The notes under the pieces are model-generated. The model worked only from the letters and a program-made list of their open reading frames with translations. It did not search any database and was not told where the DNA came from. A stretch of DNA of 64,000 nucleotides, taken from NCBI RefSeq assembly GCF_000315795.1, contig NZ_ANHY01000022.1, positions 1 to 64,000 of the forward strand. The letters run 5' to 3'. This DNA is from Caenispirillum salinarum AK4 (GTDB lineage Bacteria > Pseudomonadota > Alphaproteobacteria > Rhodospirillales > Rhodospirillaceae). Positions 19,645 through 29,005 of the stretch are shown here, in pieces. A program made the position numbers and the translations under genes. The first letter of the stretch is position 1, and every line of letters begins with the position of its first letter.

Positions 19645-20499
19645 ATGCCCGAACTTCCCGAAGTCGAAACCGTCTGCCGCGGCCTGGCCGCCGCCCTGGA
19701 GGGGCGCCGCCTGACCGGTGTGGAGGTCCGCCGGCCTGACCTGCGCATCCCCTTTCCGCCCGGATTCGCCGCTGCCCTGCAAGGCCGCCGAGTGCTGCGA
19801 ATCCGCCGGCGCGGCAAGTACTTCATTTGGGAACTGGACGACGGCACGGCGCTTCTCGGGCACCTGGGCATGTCGGGCAGCATGACCATCCGCGCGCCCG
19901 GCACCAACTTCCCCCCGCCGGCGCCGCACGACCACGTGATCCTGACCACCGACGACGGCGCCCAGGTCTCCTACCACGACCCCAGGCGATTCGGGCTGAT
20001 GACCCTGTCGACGGTGGCCGGGGTGGAGGATCACCCGCTGCTGGCCGCCATGGGGCCGGAGCCGCTGTCGGACGCCTTCACCCCCGCCGTCCTGGCGGCG
20101 GCGCTGAAAGGCAAGCAGACGCCGATCAAGAGCGCGCTTCTGGACCAGGGCGCTGTGGCGGGCCTGGGCAACATCTACGTCTGCGAGGCCCTGTTCCGCG
20201 CCCGCGTCAGCCCCCGCCGGCTGGCCGACAACGTGGGCCGGCGCAAGGTCGAGGCCCTGGTGCCGGCCATCAAGTCGGTGCTGACGGAGGCCATCGCCTC
20301 GGGCGGGTCGTCCTTGCGCGACTACCGGCAGGCCACCGGCGAACTGGGATACTTCCAGCACACCTTCGCCGTGTACGACCGCGAGGGCCAGCCCTGCCCC
20401 GGGTGCGACTGCGGCGCCGCCGAGGGCCAGGCGAACGGCATCCAGCGAATCGTCCAGGCGGGCCGCTCGACTTTTTTCTGTGCCAAACGGCAGCGGTGA
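19645..20499 (+). CDS. mutM: Formamidopyrimidine-DNA glycosylase MutM with altered zinc finger
   Basis: Bifunctional base-excision glycosylase/AP lyase for 8-oxoguanine. It has 284 residues with the invariant N-terminus PELPEVE (catalytic Pro and Glu), the [10 protein letters not shown] loop lysine, and [17 protein letters not shown]. The C-terminal zinc finger normally has four cysteines (CxxC-x16-CxxC). Here the first pair is CPGC but the last motif reads FFCAKRQR, so the fourth cysteine is arginine; an extra Cys follows the first pair (CPGCDC). DNA binding may rely on an alternative ligand. Confidence 0.93.
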   Translation: MPELPEVETVCRGLAAALEGRRLTGVEVRRPDLRIPFPPGFAAALQGRRVLRIRRRGKYFIWELDDGTALLGHLGMSGSMTIRAPGTNFPPPAPHDHVILTTDDGAQVSYHDPRRFGLMTLSTVAGVEDHPLLAAMGPEPLSDAFTPAVLAAALKGKQTPIKSALLDQGAVAGLGNIYVCEALFRARVSPRRLADNVGRRKVEALVPAIKSVLTEAIASGGSSLRDYRQATGELGYFQHTFAVYDREGQPCPGCDCGAAEGQANGIQRIVQAGRSTFFCAKRQR

Positions 20500-20515
20500 G
20501 TGTAGCGTACCGCGC

Positions 20516-20905
20516 ATGCGGTTCTGGCCGAGCATAGCCGCGCCGGTCCTGGCGCTGAGCCTGGCGCTCCTGGTGTTCCTGCCCCTGGGGCCGGGAGCCA
20601 AGGGGGCGGCGTTCCTCGACGGGTTCGAGGACCTGCCGCTGATGCCCAGCCTCAGCCAGCAGACGGACCGGACGACCGTGTTCGACAGCCCCTACGGCCG
20701 CATCGTGGAAGCCTATGCCAGCGGCCGGGCCACGCCCGGCCAGGTGCTGGACTTCTACGGCGCCACCCTTCCCCAGCTTGGATGGACCCGGCAGGACGCC
20801 CGGGTCTTCCGCCGCGAGGGCGAGGTGCTGCGCATCGAGTTTCCCCGCCCGTCCCCGGGCGGTGCGCCGACTCTTCTGGTCCGCTTCGAGGTGTCGCCCG
20901 ACTGA
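20516..20905 (+). CDS. Hypothetical exported protein
   Basis: Protein of 129 residues with an N-terminal signal sequence or anchor (SIAAPVLALSLALLVFLPLG). The mature part has FLDGFEDLPLMPSL, then TTVFDSPYGRIVEAYASG and QVLDFYGATLPQLGWTR, which resembles a small periplasmic alpha/beta domain seen in alphaproteobacteria next to mutM or an enoyl-CoA hydratase. Start at 20516, seventeen bases after the mutM stop, so probably co-transcribed. No function known to me. Confidence 0.7.
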   Translation: MRFWPSIAAPVLALSLALLVFLPLGPGAKGAAFLDGFEDLPLMPSLSQQTDRTTVFDSPYGRIVEAYASGRATPGQVLDFYGATLPQLGWTRQDARVFRREGEVLRIEFPRPSPGGAPTLLVRFEVSPD

Positions 20906-21006
20906 CTGCCGCGCCTACACCATCGAAGGGGTCGCGGCCAGCCGGTCGGCGCCCATTTCGTCCAAGGACATAAACCCAAGCCATCGTTGAACGGAGCATT
21001 GATCCG

Positions 21007-21783
21007 ATGCCCTACGAGAACATCCTGGTGGAAACACGGGGTCGCGTCGGCCTCATCACCCTGAACCGTCCCAAGGCGCTGAACGCGCTGTGCGTCGCGC
21101 TGATCGACGAACTGGGCAAGGCGCTGGACGCCTTCGAGGCCGATGACGAGATCGGCGCCATCGTGCTGACGGGCTCGGAGAAAGCCTTCGCCGCCGGCGC
21201 CGACATCAAGGAGATGGCCGGCAAGTCCTACATGGACGCCTACCTGCAGGACTTCATCACCAAGGGCTGGCAGCGCGTCTCCACCGTGCGCAAGCCCATC
21301 ATCGCCGCCGTGAACGGCTACGCGCTCGGTGGCGGCTGCGAGGTCGCCATGATGTGCGACTTCATCCTGGCCGGCGACACCGCCAAGTTCGGCCAGCCGG
21401 AAATCACAATCGGCACCATCCCGGGCGCCGGCGGCACCCAGCGCCTGACCCGATTCGTCGGCAAGTCCAAGGCCATGGAAATGTGCCTGACCGGCCGCCA
21501 GATGGACGCCGCCGAGGCCGAGCGCTGCGGCCTGGTCTCGCGCATCGTGCCGGCCGCCGACCTGGTGGACGAGGCGGTCAAGACCGCCGACCGCATCGCC
21601 GGCATGAGCCGGCCGGTGGTCATGATGGCCAAGGAAGCCGTCGATGCCGCCTTCGACACCACCCTGACCCACGGGCTGATGTTCGAGCGCCGGCTGTTCC
21701 ACTCCACCTTCGCCACCGAGGACCAGAAGGAAGGCATGAGCGCGTTCGCCGAGAAGCGCCAGCCCAACTTCAAGAACCGGTAA
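21007..21783 (+). CDS. Enoyl-CoA hydratase (crotonase family)
   Basis: Hydrates trans-2-enoyl-CoA in fatty-acid beta-oxidation. It has 258 residues, as in the short-chain ECH1/PaaF-type enzymes. The oxyanion-hole segment [10 protein letters not shown] is near residues 62-71, and the two catalytic glutamates lie in [15 protein letters not shown] and [20 protein letters not shown]. Both are intact, supporting true hydratase activity rather than an inactive paralogue. The start at 21007 follows the preceding unknown gene by about 100 bp. Confidence 0.94.
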   Translation: MPYENILVETRGRVGLITLNRPKALNALCVALIDELGKALDAFEADDEIGAIVLTGSEKAFAAGADIKEMAGKSYMDAYLQDFITKGWQRVSTVRKPIIAAVNGYALGGGCEVAMMCDFILAGDTAKFGQPEITIGTIPGAGGTQRLTRFVGKSKAMEMCLTGRQMDAAEAERCGLVSRIVPAADLVDEAVKTADRIAGMSRPVVMMAKEAVDAAFDTTLTHGLMFERRLFHSTFATEDQKEGMSAFAEKRQPNFKNR

Positions 21784-21803
21784 GGCGGCTCACCCGTCAC
21801 AGC

Positions 21804-21838
21804 CCGGCCGCCGGCGGCGTTCCCGCCCCGGCGGCCGG
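21804..21838 (+). terminator. Probable terminator after the enoyl-CoA hydratase gene
   Basis: CCGGCCGCCG and CGGCGGCCGG form a perfect 10-bp stem 20 bp after the stop codon; the following sequence TGCCGTTTCG is only weakly T-rich. Confidence 0.5.
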
Positions 21839-21945
21839 TGCCGTTTCGCCCCCGGTCGCATGGGCCGGAGTCGCGAAGGCGACGGGCACGGACACCGCAC
21901 CGCCCGCGTTCCCAGGGCAAACGACGGTTTTCCACAAGCTCCCGG

Positions 21946-21974
21946 TTGACTGTGTGCCGGGGATTCCTTATAAA
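21946..21974 (+). promoter_or_regulatory. rpsT: Sigma-70 type promoter of rpsT
   Basis: TTGACT at 21946-21951 and TATAAA at 21969-21974 are separated by exactly 17 bp, a near-consensus promoter fitting a highly expressed ribosomal-protein gene. A DnaA-box-like TTTTCCACA (one mismatch from TTATCCACA) lies just upstream at 21928-21936. Confidence 0.85.
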
Positions 21975-22029
21975 CCGCGCTTCCACGGTGCGAAGCCGGT
22001 TTCACCAGCATTACAGACAAGGTTAGGCA

Positions 22030-22299
22030 ATGGCCCATCACAAGTCGGCTAAGAAGCGGATCGTCCGCAACGCCAAGCGCTACGAGATCAACCACGCCCG
22101 CAAGTCGCGCGCCCGCACCTTCATGAAGAAGGTCGAGGCCGCCATCGCCACCGGCGATTACGAACAGGCCCAGACCGCCCTGAGCAACGCCGCGCCGGTG
22201 ATCGCCCGCGCCGCCTCCAAGGGCGCCCTGGAAAAGAACATGGCGTCGCGCAAGATCTCGCGCCTGAACGCCCGCGTGAAGGCCCTCAAGGCCGCCTGA
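22030..22299 (+). CDS. rpsT: 30S ribosomal protein S20
   Basis: Small-subunit primary rRNA-binding protein, 89 residues, standard length. MAHHKSAKKRIVRNAKRYEI is the canonical lysine/arginine-rich N-terminus, and the C-terminus ASRKISRLNARVKALKA is typical. Preceded by a strong promoter and followed by an intrinsic terminator, so it is monocistronic. Location directly upstream of dnaA is common in alphaproteobacteria. Confidence 0.98.
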   Translation: MAHHKSAKKRIVRNAKRYEINHARKSRARTFMKKVEAAIATGDYEQAQTALSNAAPVIARAASKGALEKNMASRKISRLNARVKALKAA

Positions 22300-22353
22300 T
22301 CCCCGATGTGACCGGCGCGCGCGCCTGCGCCGCCGGAACCGGATTCGGCCCGG

Positions 22354-22386
22354 GACCGCCCTCCGCCCGGCGGAGGTGCGGTCTTT
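22354..22386 (+). terminator. Intrinsic terminator after rpsT
   Basis: GACCGC-CCTCCGC and GCGGAGG-T-GCGGTC form a 13-bp stem with one bulged T and a three-base loop, followed by TTT. Confidence 0.75.
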
Positions 22387-22984
22387 CGCGTTGCCCGAAT
22401 TCAACCGCCAGTCACAAATCACGGCGTTCCCTTTTCGGACATATTGCTTTCGGCCGTATGTCGTGGCTAGCTTAAGGGGCCTCGGATCAGAGGCCCCGAC
22501 CCCAAGCGATGAAAGTCTTACGACGCGAAACCCTTCTTCCAATCAAGATTTGGAAGAATGCGATACTTTATCGTCTTTAATGTTTCGCCCTCGACTCTTT
22601 TACAAGATTCGGCTTTCTTGCGCGGGCGTTTTCGGGAATCATGTCGGGGTTCCGGACGCCGCTTTCGTGGCGCGTCGACGGGAGCGGTACCAGGCCGCGT
22701 CCCGGGAACCCAGAAAGGGGGCCGGCTCCGCCCGCCGGTTCCGCGCCGTCCGCCCCAGGGCCGGTCGGCGCCGCCGGTGCAGACCGGCGACATCACACAA
22801 GCAAGGGCGGTGAGGGAGAGATCGTCCCGGCGCTTCCGGGCGGATCACCTTGACCAGAACAGCCCCCACCGACCGCCGCCGGCGGCCGGGGCAGCCATCG
22901 TGTTGCCGTCAGCCGGGGGATCGGAGAGACGGGGGAAGGCACGTGGCTGGGGCAGTGCAAGCGGAAAGCGCGTCGGAGTCGTTG
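22387..22984 (+). promoter_or_regulatory. Long dnaA upstream region
   Basis: About 600 bp with no supportable gene. The left part (22390-22620) is A+T-rich for this genome, with TTTATCGTC and TTTTACAAGATT-like stretches that could hold the dnaA promoter. It contains a perfect hairpin GGGGCCTC-GGATCA-GAGGCCCC at 22476-22497 with no T-run. The right part (22640-22960) is very G+C-rich. I see no cluster of DnaA boxes, so I do not call an origin here. Confidence 0.45.
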
Positions 22985-24484
22985 ATGAGCACGGGTTCAA
23001 TGGACGCAGCGATCGCCGCCCAATGGGATCGCGTCCAGGGTCAATTGCGCGAGGAGTTCGGCGACGCGGCCTTCAAGAGCTGGGTCGCGCCGATGACGGT
23101 GACGGACGTGCGCGACGGCGCGGTCACGCTGGCCGTGCCCACGCGCTTCATCAGGGACTGGGTGCTGACGCACTACGCCGACCGGATTCGCGCCCTGTGG
23201 AACGGCGAAAATCCCGCCGTGCGCACGGTGGACGTCATGGTGGTGACCAACATGCAGCGCCCCGACCTGACCGGCGGCGGACCCGCCGCCGCGGCCGTCA
23301 ATGATCCCGTTCCCGGCAGCCCCCGCGCCGCCGCCATGGAATCCGGCCGCCGCACCGAGGCCGCCGCCGCCGGCCGCGCCGGCACGCCGGCATCCGCCGC
23401 GGCGCCGGTCCCGGCCCACGGCGGCTTCATGGCCGCGGCCCCCACGGGCCAGGTGGACGACCTGTCGGCCTCGCTGGACGCCCGCTACACCTTCGAGAAT
23501 TTCGTCGTCGGCAAGCCCAACGAATTCGCCCACGCCGCCGCCCAGCGCGTGGCCGACTCCGATCAGGTCAGCTTCAACCCGCTGTTTCTCTACGGCGGCG
23601 TCGGGCTGGGCAAGACGCACCTCATGCACGCCATCGCCCACCGCCTGCGCGAGCGCCGGCCGGAACGGCGCGTGATCTACATGAGCGCGGAAAAGTTCAT
23701 GTATTCCTTCGTGCGCGCCCTGCGCCACCAGGACACCATCAGCTTCAAGGAGCAGTTCCGCACCGTCGACGTGCTGATGATCGACGACGTGCAGTTCATC
23801 TCCGGCAAGGATTCCACGCAGGAGGAATTCTTCCACACCTTCAACGCCCTGGTTGACCAGGGCCGGCAGATCGTCATCTCCGCCGACAAATCGCCCAACG
23901 ACCTGGAGGAGATCGGCGCCCGCCTGCGCTCGCGCATGGCCTCGGGTCTCGTCGCCGACATCCACCCCACGACCTATGAACTGCGGCTGGGCATCCTGGA
24001 CGCCAAGGCCGAGCAGATGGGCGTCGAGGTGCCGGTGAAGGTCAAGGAGTTCCTGGCCCACAAGATCACGTCCAACGCCCGGGAACTGGAAGGCGCGCTG
24101 ACGCGCCTGGTCGCCCACGCCCAGCTTGTCGGCCGCGAACTGAGCCTGGAGACGGCCCACGACGTACTGGCCGACCTGCTGCGCGCCTACGACCGCCGGG
24201 TCACCATCGAGGAAATCCAGAAGAAGGTCGCCGAGCACTTCCAGGTGCGCGTCGCCGACATGCATTCCGCCCGCCGCGCCCGTGCCGTGACGCGCCCGCG
24301 CCAGGTGGCCATGTACCTGTCCAAGCAGCTCACCAGCCGCTCGCTGCCCGAGATCGGCCGCAAGTTCGGCGGCCGCGACCACACCACCGTCATGCACGCG
24401 GTGAAGAAGGTGGAGGAGCTGATCGCCGGCGACGCCGCCTTCGCCGAGGACGTCAACCTGCTCCGCCGCATGCTGGAAAGCTGA
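22985..24484 (+). CDS. dnaA: Chromosomal replication initiator protein DnaA
   Basis: AAA+ ATPase that opens the replication origin. The start at 22985 (MSTGSMDAAIAAQWDRV) has GGAG six bases upstream; an in-frame GTG at 22943 is a possible alternative. It has 499 residues. Domain I covers about residues 6-95; an alanine/proline-rich linker follows (to about 160). The AAA+ core has Walker A GGVGLGKTHL and Walker B VLMIDDVQFI. Domain IV ends with the DnaA signature FGGRDHTTVMHAVKKVE. dnaN is not adjacent, as in many alphaproteobacteria. Confidence 0.97.
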   Translation: MSTGSMDAAIAAQWDRVQGQLREEFGDAAFKSWVAPMTVTDVRDGAVTLAVPTRFIRDWVLTHYADRIRALWNGENPAVRTVDVMVVTNMQRPDLTGGGPAAAAVNDPVPGSPRAAAMESGRRTEAAAAGRAGTPASAAAPVPAHGGFMAAAPTGQVDDLSASLDARYTFENFVVGKPNEFAHAAAQRVADSDQVSFNPLFLYGGVGLGKTHLMHAIAHRLRERRPERRVIYMSAEKFMYSFVRALRHQDTISFKEQFRTVDVLMIDDVQFISGKDSTQEEFFHTFNALVDQGRQIVISADKSPNDLEEIGARLRSRMASGLVADIHPTTYELRLGILDAKAEQMGVEVPVKVKEFLAHKITSNARELEGALTRLVAHAQLVGRELSLETAHDVLADLLRAYDRRVTIEEIQKKVAEHFQVRVADMHSARRARAVTRPRQVAMYLSKQLTSRSLPEIGRKFGGRDHTTVMHAVKKVEELIAGDAAFAEDVNLLRRMLES

Positions 24485-24793
24485 GGCGGGCGGAGGACGT
24501 CCGGCGTATCGACGGTGGTCGTGGATTCCTGCTTTTTGCAGGAATGGCGGCAAATATCGTGTTCTAGAACAAGAACCTATAGTACCCGTCGCCCCTTGCG
24601 AAGGCAGGGGCCCACGCACGCCCTCGGCCGCCCTTAGCAAGCCCCCCCGGCGCCGCCCGAGTCGCTTGCTCTGGCGACTCCACTGGATTACCGTCGGGCT
24701 TGCGTCGGACGCACCGCGCTCCCACAACATATAGCGTCCGCGCCCGCCGCCGATCGCCTATATCTGGACCGCCGCCGAAAGGGTTTCCCCGCC
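24485..24793. repeat. dnaA-mutL intergenic region with palindromic repeats (family A)
   Basis: No gene in this 309-bp gap. It holds a perfect hairpin ATTCCTGC-TTTTT-GCAGGAAT (24525-24545), a perfect 12-base palindrome TGTTCTAGAACA (24560-24571), and a repeat GCCCCTTGCGAAGGCAGGGG (24591-24610) that matches elements at 46324 and 46384. The hairpin may terminate dnaA transcription although its T-run is in the loop. Confidence 0.6.
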
Positions 24794-26719
24794 GTGAGCC
24801 TCCGTCTGCTGCCGCCCACGCTCATCAACCAGATCGCCGCCGGCGAGGTGGTGGAGCGTCCGGCCTCGGCCGTGAAGGAACTGGTGGAGAACGCCATCGA
24901 CGCCGGCGCCGCGCGGGTCGACGTGACGCTCTCGGAAGGCGGCCGCGCGCTCATCGCCGTGCAGGACGACGGCCGGGGCATGACGCCCGACGACCTGGCG
25001 CTGGCCGTGGAGCGCCACGCCACCTCCAAGCTGCCGAGCGAGGACCTGTTCGACATCGGCTTCCTGGGCTTCCGGGGCGAGGCGCTGCCCTCCATCGGCT
25101 CGGTCGCGCGCATGACGCTGACCAGCCGCACCGCCGAGGCCGACAGCGCCTGGCGCATCCAGGTCGAGGGCGGCGTGAAGTCCGCGCCCGAGCCCGCCGC
25201 CGGCCAGCGCGGCACACGGGTGGAGGTGCGCGACCTGTTCTACGCCACGCCCGCGCGCCTCAAGTTCCTGAAAACGCCGCGCACGGAGACCCAGCATGCC
25301 GCCGACGTCATCAACCGGCTGGGCATGGCGCACCCGGAGGTCGCCTTCACGCTGACCGACGGCACGCGCAGCGTCGTCAAGCTGGGCGCCACGCAGGGCG
25401 ACCTGTTCCGGCGGCGACTCGACCGGCTGTCGGCGGTGATCGGGCGGGATTTCTTCGACAACGCCCTGCCCGTCGACGCCGCGCGCGAGGGCCTGCGCCT
25501 GACCGGCCACATCGGCCTGCCCACCTTCAACCGCGGCAACGCGCAACAGCAGTACCTGTTCGTCAACGGCCGCCCGGTGAAGGACCGCCTGCTGACCGGG
25601 GCGGTGCGCGGGGCCTATGCCGATTTCCTCGCCAGCGACCGCCATGCCATCCTGGCGCTGTACCTGGAGGTGCCGCCGCGCGACGTGGACGTGAACGTTC
25701 ATCCCGCCAAGGCGGAGGTGCGCTTCCGCGACCAGCAGCTGGTGCGCGGGCTGATCGTCTCGGCCCTGCGCCACGCGCTGGCGGAGGCCGGGCATCGCGC
25801 CTCGACCACCGTCTCCCTGGGGGCGCTGGGCGCGGCCCGGCCGGAGGGGCAGCCGCAACGCCCGGCCCTGCCGCTCGGTCGGTCCGGCGGCCAGTCCGCC
25901 TGGAGCTGGACGCCGCCGCCGCGCCCGTCGCAGGATGAGGTGGACGCCGCTTATGCCGCCCAGGCCCCGCAATCCGGCTACGGCGGCCTGTACGAGCAGC
26001 CCACCCGCCTGCCCAACCTGTCGGCCCCGCCCCAGGCGCGCAGCGTCGAGTCGCACGCCGACGGCCGCCCTGCCCCGCCCAGCTTCGCCGAGGCGATGGC
26101 GGCGGTGGACCTCGACAGCCCGCCGCCGGCCGCGTCGGAGCACCCGCTGGGCGTGGCGCGGGCGCAACTGCACGCGACCTACATCGTCGCCCAGACGGCC
26201 GACGGCATCGTCATCGTCGACCAGCACGCCGCGCATGAGCGCCTGGTCTACGAGCGCATGAAACAGGCCATGGATGCCGGCGGGGTCGCCCGCCAGATGC
26301 TCCTGCTGCCCGAGGTGGTGGAGCTGGAGGAGGCCGCCGCCGACCGCGTCATCGCCCGGGCGGAGGAACTGGGGCAACTGGGTCTGGTGCTGGAGGGGTT
26401 CGGCCCGGGCACCATCCTGGTGCGCGAGGTTCCGGCGCTGCTGGGCGACTGCGACGTGAAGGGGCTGATCGAGGATCTGGCCGACGAACTGGCCGACCTG
26501 GGCGAGGCGCTCGCGCTGAAGGATCGTCTGGCCGACGTCTGTGGTACCATGGCCTGCCACGGCAGCGTGCGTTCGGGGCGGCTGCTCAACGCCGAGGAGA
26601 TGAACGCCCTGCTGCGGCAGATGGAGGCGACTCCGCATTCGGGCCAGTGCAACCACGGCCGCCCGACCTATGTGGAGCTGAAGCTGAAGGACATCGAGCG
26701 CCTGTTCGGACGCCGCTGA
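24794..26719 (+). CDS. mutL: DNA mismatch repair protein MutL
   Basis: Couples MutS mismatch recognition to strand incision. It has 641 residues with a GTG start at 24794. The GHKL ATPase N-terminus shows [26 protein letters not shown] and [10 protein letters not shown]. The C-terminal domain carries the endonuclease metal motif [12 protein letters not shown] near residue 476 and the accessory ACHGSVRSG and CNHGRPT motifs, so this MutL should nick DNA itself, consistent with organisms lacking MutH. The central linker (about 340-440) is proline/alanine-rich. Confidence 0.96.
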   Translation: MSLRLLPPTLINQIAAGEVVERPASAVKELVENAIDAGAARVDVTLSEGGRALIAVQDDGRGMTPDDLALAVERHATSKLPSEDLFDIGFLGFRGEALPSIGSVARMTLTSRTAEADSAWRIQVEGGVKSAPEPAAGQRGTRVEVRDLFYATPARLKFLKTPRTETQHAADVINRLGMAHPEVAFTLTDGTRSVVKLGATQGDLFRRRLDRLSAVIGRDFFDNALPVDAAREGLRLTGHIGLPTFNRGNAQQQYLFVNGRPVKDRLLTGAVRGAYADFLASDRHAILALYLEVPPRDVDVNVHPAKAEVRFRDQQLVRGLIVSALRHALAEAGHRASTTVSLGALGAARPEGQPQRPALPLGRSGGQSAWSWTPPPRPSQDEVDAAYAAQAPQSGYGGLYEQPTRLPNLSAPPQARSVESHADGRPAPPSFAEAMAAVDLDSPPPAASEHPLGVARAQLHATYIVAQTADGIVIVDQHAAHERLVYERMKQAMDAGGVARQMLLLPEVVELEEAAADRVIARAEELGQLGLVLEGFGPGTILVREVPALLGDCDVKGLIEDLADELADLGEALALKDRLADVCGTMACHGSVRSGRLLNAEEMNALLRQMEATPHSGQCNHGRPTYVELKLKDIERLFGRR

Positions 26720-26756
26720 GGGGATCGGCGGCGCCGGGGGCGAGGGGGAGACCAAG

Positions 26757-27263
26757 GTGATGACACCGGCCACGCGCGCGGCAGCCATCCTGCTGCTCGG
26801 CGCCGGCCTGGGCCTGGCGGAGACCGCCCCGGCCCGCGCCGTCGAACCGGACTGGACCATGCTCGACGCCATGGCCGAGCAGGCCTTCCTGTGCGAGCAG
26901 GCCTCCGAGAAGGAATACTGGTCCGGCGTGCCGCGCCGCATGATGGCGGCGCTGGAAATCCGTCTGGCCTGCCTTGAGGAAGTCGCCGCCACGCTGGCCG
27001 CGGAGTTCTACCCGTCCGGCGCCTTCGGCCCCGGCGGCATGAAGGCGCGGCTGGGCGACCTGCAGGCGGAGACCGGCCGCCTGTTCGGCGCCATCCACAC
27101 GCAGCCCCTGCCCTGCACCGCCCACGCCCACGACGCCCACGCCCACGCCTGCGGCCCCATCTACGAGGTCTGGGCGCGGGAAAACACCGTCGCCGCCGTG
27201 CGCGCCGCCGTCGACGCCATGATCGACCGCCTGAAGGACCAGAGCCCGCTGCACACCCCGTAA
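26757..27263 (+). CDS. Exported hypothetical protein with His/Cys cluster
   Basis: Unrecognised periplasmic protein of about 168 residues, co-directional with mutL (37 bp gap). GTG at 26757 is followed at once by ATG at 26760; GGGGGAG lies upstream of both. It has a signal peptide ending near APARA, then two cysteines in FLCEQASEKEYW and RLACLEEV. A histidine-rich stretch flanked by cysteines, CTAHAHDAHAHACG, lies near residue 120 and could bind a transition metal. The remainder is helical. Confidence 0.65.
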   Translation: MMTPATRAAAILLLGAGLGLAETAPARAVEPDWTMLDAMAEQAFLCEQASEKEYWSGVPRRMMAALEIRLACLEEVAATLAAEFYPSGAFGPGGMKARLGDLQAETGRLFGAIHTQPLPCTAHAHDAHAHACGPIYEVWARENTVAAVRAAVDAMIDRLKDQSPLHTP

Positions 27264-27346
27264 GGCTGTGGTACCTTGGCACCTTCCAAGCGTCCGGTCC
27301 GCCCCGCCCGCCCTGTCCCTTTCCTCCAAACCCGCAGGGTTGCCGC

Positions 27347-28117
27347 GTGATCCAGGAACTGCTCACCCACTGGATGACGCCCTGTCCGCGCCCCATCCGG
27401 CGCCTGGGCTACCTGCACGACATGATCGCCGTGCGAGCCCGCCATCGCCGCTGCCGCGACGCCTGGGCGCCGCACTTGGCCGCCACGCGCGAACGGGTGG
27501 CGGCGGCGGTCGATGCGACACCGGGCCGCGACCTGGCCGTGGTGCTGGGCGCGGGGCTGCTGCTGGACGTGCCGCTGGACGCCCTGGCGGCTGCCTTCCG
27601 CCGGGTGGTGCTGGTGGACGTGTGCTGGCTGGGAGAAACGCGGCGCGCGGTGCGCCGCTTCGGCAACGTCGACCTTCTGGACCACGACGTCACCGGTCTT
27701 GCCGCCGCCTGCCGGGGCGTGGCGTCCATTCCCGCCGTGCCGCGCGGCAGCATTCCCTACCTGCGCGACGCCGACCTCGTGTGCTCGCTCAACTGCCTCA
27801 GCCAGTTGCCGCTGAACCCGCGGCTGGCGCTGGAGTCGCTGCCCGACGTCTCGGCCGATCGGCTGGACCGCTTCAGCCGCGCCATCGTCGCCGCCCATGT
27901 GGAGGCCCTGGCCGACGCGCCGGGGCTGGCCCTGCTGGTGACCGACACGACGGCGAACCGGGTGCTCAAGAGCACCGGCGATGCGCTCTCGCGCGACCTT
28001 CTGTTCGGCCACCCCCACCTGGACGGCGGCGATACGTGGTGGTGGGACATCGCCCCGGCGCCCGAGGAAGACCGCCGCTATGATCTGCGCCACAAGGTGG
28101 TGGCGGGGGTGGTGTAG
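27347..28117 (+). CDS. Conserved hypothetical protein, Rossmann-fold (methyltransferase-like)
   Basis: Soluble protein of 256 residues starting at GTG 27347. The segment LAVVLGAGLLLDVPLDALA followed by RVVLVDVCWLG resembles motif I and the acidic end of strand 2 in SAM-dependent methyltransferases, and DADLVCSLNCLSQLPLNPRL resembles motif IV with a post-strand loop. No catalytic residues for a defined substrate are recognisable. It ends three bases before the convergent ABC permease gene. Confidence 0.6.
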   Translation: MIQELLTHWMTPCPRPIRRLGYLHDMIAVRARHRRCRDAWAPHLAATRERVAAAVDATPGRDLAVVLGAGLLLDVPLDALAAAFRRVVLVDVCWLGETRRAVRRFGNVDLLDHDVTGLAAACRGVASIPAVPRGSIPYLRDADLVCSLNCLSQLPLNPRLALESLPDVSADRLDRFSRAIVAAHVEALADAPGLALLVTDTTANRVLKSTGDALSRDLLFGHPHLDGGDTWWWDIAPAPEEDRRYDLRHKVVAGVV

Positions 28118-28120
28118 CGG

Positions 28121-29005
28121 CTATTCCCCCACGTCCAGCAGCAGGCCCAGCTTGCGCGCGGTGGTGAAGGTGCGCAGGAAGACGAGCGTCGCCGCGCCCA
28201 GGTACAGTACGTTCAAGGCCACCGCGCCGCCGAACAGGTCCCACCGGAACACGCCGTCGAACAAGACCGCGCGCATCCCCTCGAACACGTAGGCCGGCGT
28301 CATGGCCCAGGCGACGGGCTGCAGCCAGCCCGGCAGGGTGTCGATGGGATAGTAGATGCCGCTCAACGGTCCGAAGGCGAAGATCGCGACCCAGGCCAGG
28401 CTCTCCGCCCCCAGGCCGAACCGCAGGATCATGGCGCTGACCAGCAGGCCGATCACCCAGCCGAACACCAGAAGGTTGGCGAAGAACGTCACCAGCGGCA
28501 GGCCCAGGCCGTAGATGTTGAATTCGTAGAACACGATCGCCAGAAGGGTCGCCGGCACGATGCCGACGACGGTGCGGATGAAGCTCATGGTCATGATGCT
28601 GGCGACCAGTTCGTAGGGCCGCAACGGGCTGACGAACAGGTGGCCCAGGTTGCGCGACCACATTTCCTCCATGAAGGAGATGGACAGGCCCAGGTTCCCC
28701 CGGAACATCACGTCCCACAGCAGAACGCCCGCCAGCAGCACGCCGAAGGCTTCCGCCACCCAGCTGGAGTGGGAGACGAAGAAGGTGGTGATGAACCCCC
28801 ACAGCACCATCTGCACCGTCGGCCAGTAGGCCAGCTCCAGCAGGCGCGGGAAGGACGACTTCAGCACGTAGGTGTGGCGCAGCACGATGGCGAGCACCCG
28901 GCGCGGGGCGAAGGCGACGGACTGCGGCGTCTGGATGGGGCTGAAGCCGCGCTCGGGCGGGTGGCGGACGTCGTGGGGCATAAGGTGGCGGTCCTCCTGG
29001 CTCAT
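28121..29005 (-). CDS. ABC-2 type transporter permease
   Basis: Inner-membrane export permease of 294 residues with about six helices (for example LAYWPTVQMVLWGFITTFFV). The conserved ABC-2 segment is LGHLFVSPLRPYELVASIM with the later GPLSGIYYPIDTLPGWLQPV. Its ATG overlaps the stop of the ATPase gene by four bases (ATGA), so the two form one exporter. Lipid-, polysaccharide- or drug-type substrates are all possible; nothing nearby decides. Confidence 0.88.
   Translation of the reverse strand: MSQEDRHLMPHDVRHPPERGFSPIQTPQSVAFAPRRVLAIVLRHTYVLKSSFPRLLELAYWPTVQMVLWGFITTFFVSHSSWVAEAFGVLLAGVLLWDVMFRGNLGLSISFMEEMWSRNLGHLFVSPLRPYELVASIMTMSFIRTVVGIVPATLLAIVFYEFNIYGLGLPLVTFFANLLVFGWVIGLLVSAMILRFGLGAESLAWVAIFAFGPLSGIYYPIDTLPGWLQPVAWAMTPAYVFEGMRAVLFDGVFRWDLFGGAVALNVLYLGAATLVFLRTFTTARKLGLLLDVGE

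Noticed and set aside
21928-22984. Replication origin next to dnaA
   Set aside because: Only one imperfect DnaA box seen; no cluster or clear unwinding element. Many alphaproteobacteria have oriC away from dnaA.
24560-24580. LexA box near mutL (GTTC/GAAC motifs)
   Set aside because: The alphaproteobacterial LexA site needs GTTC-N7-GTTC; here GAAC repeats are two bases apart and the palindrome TGTTCTAGAACA has no spacer.
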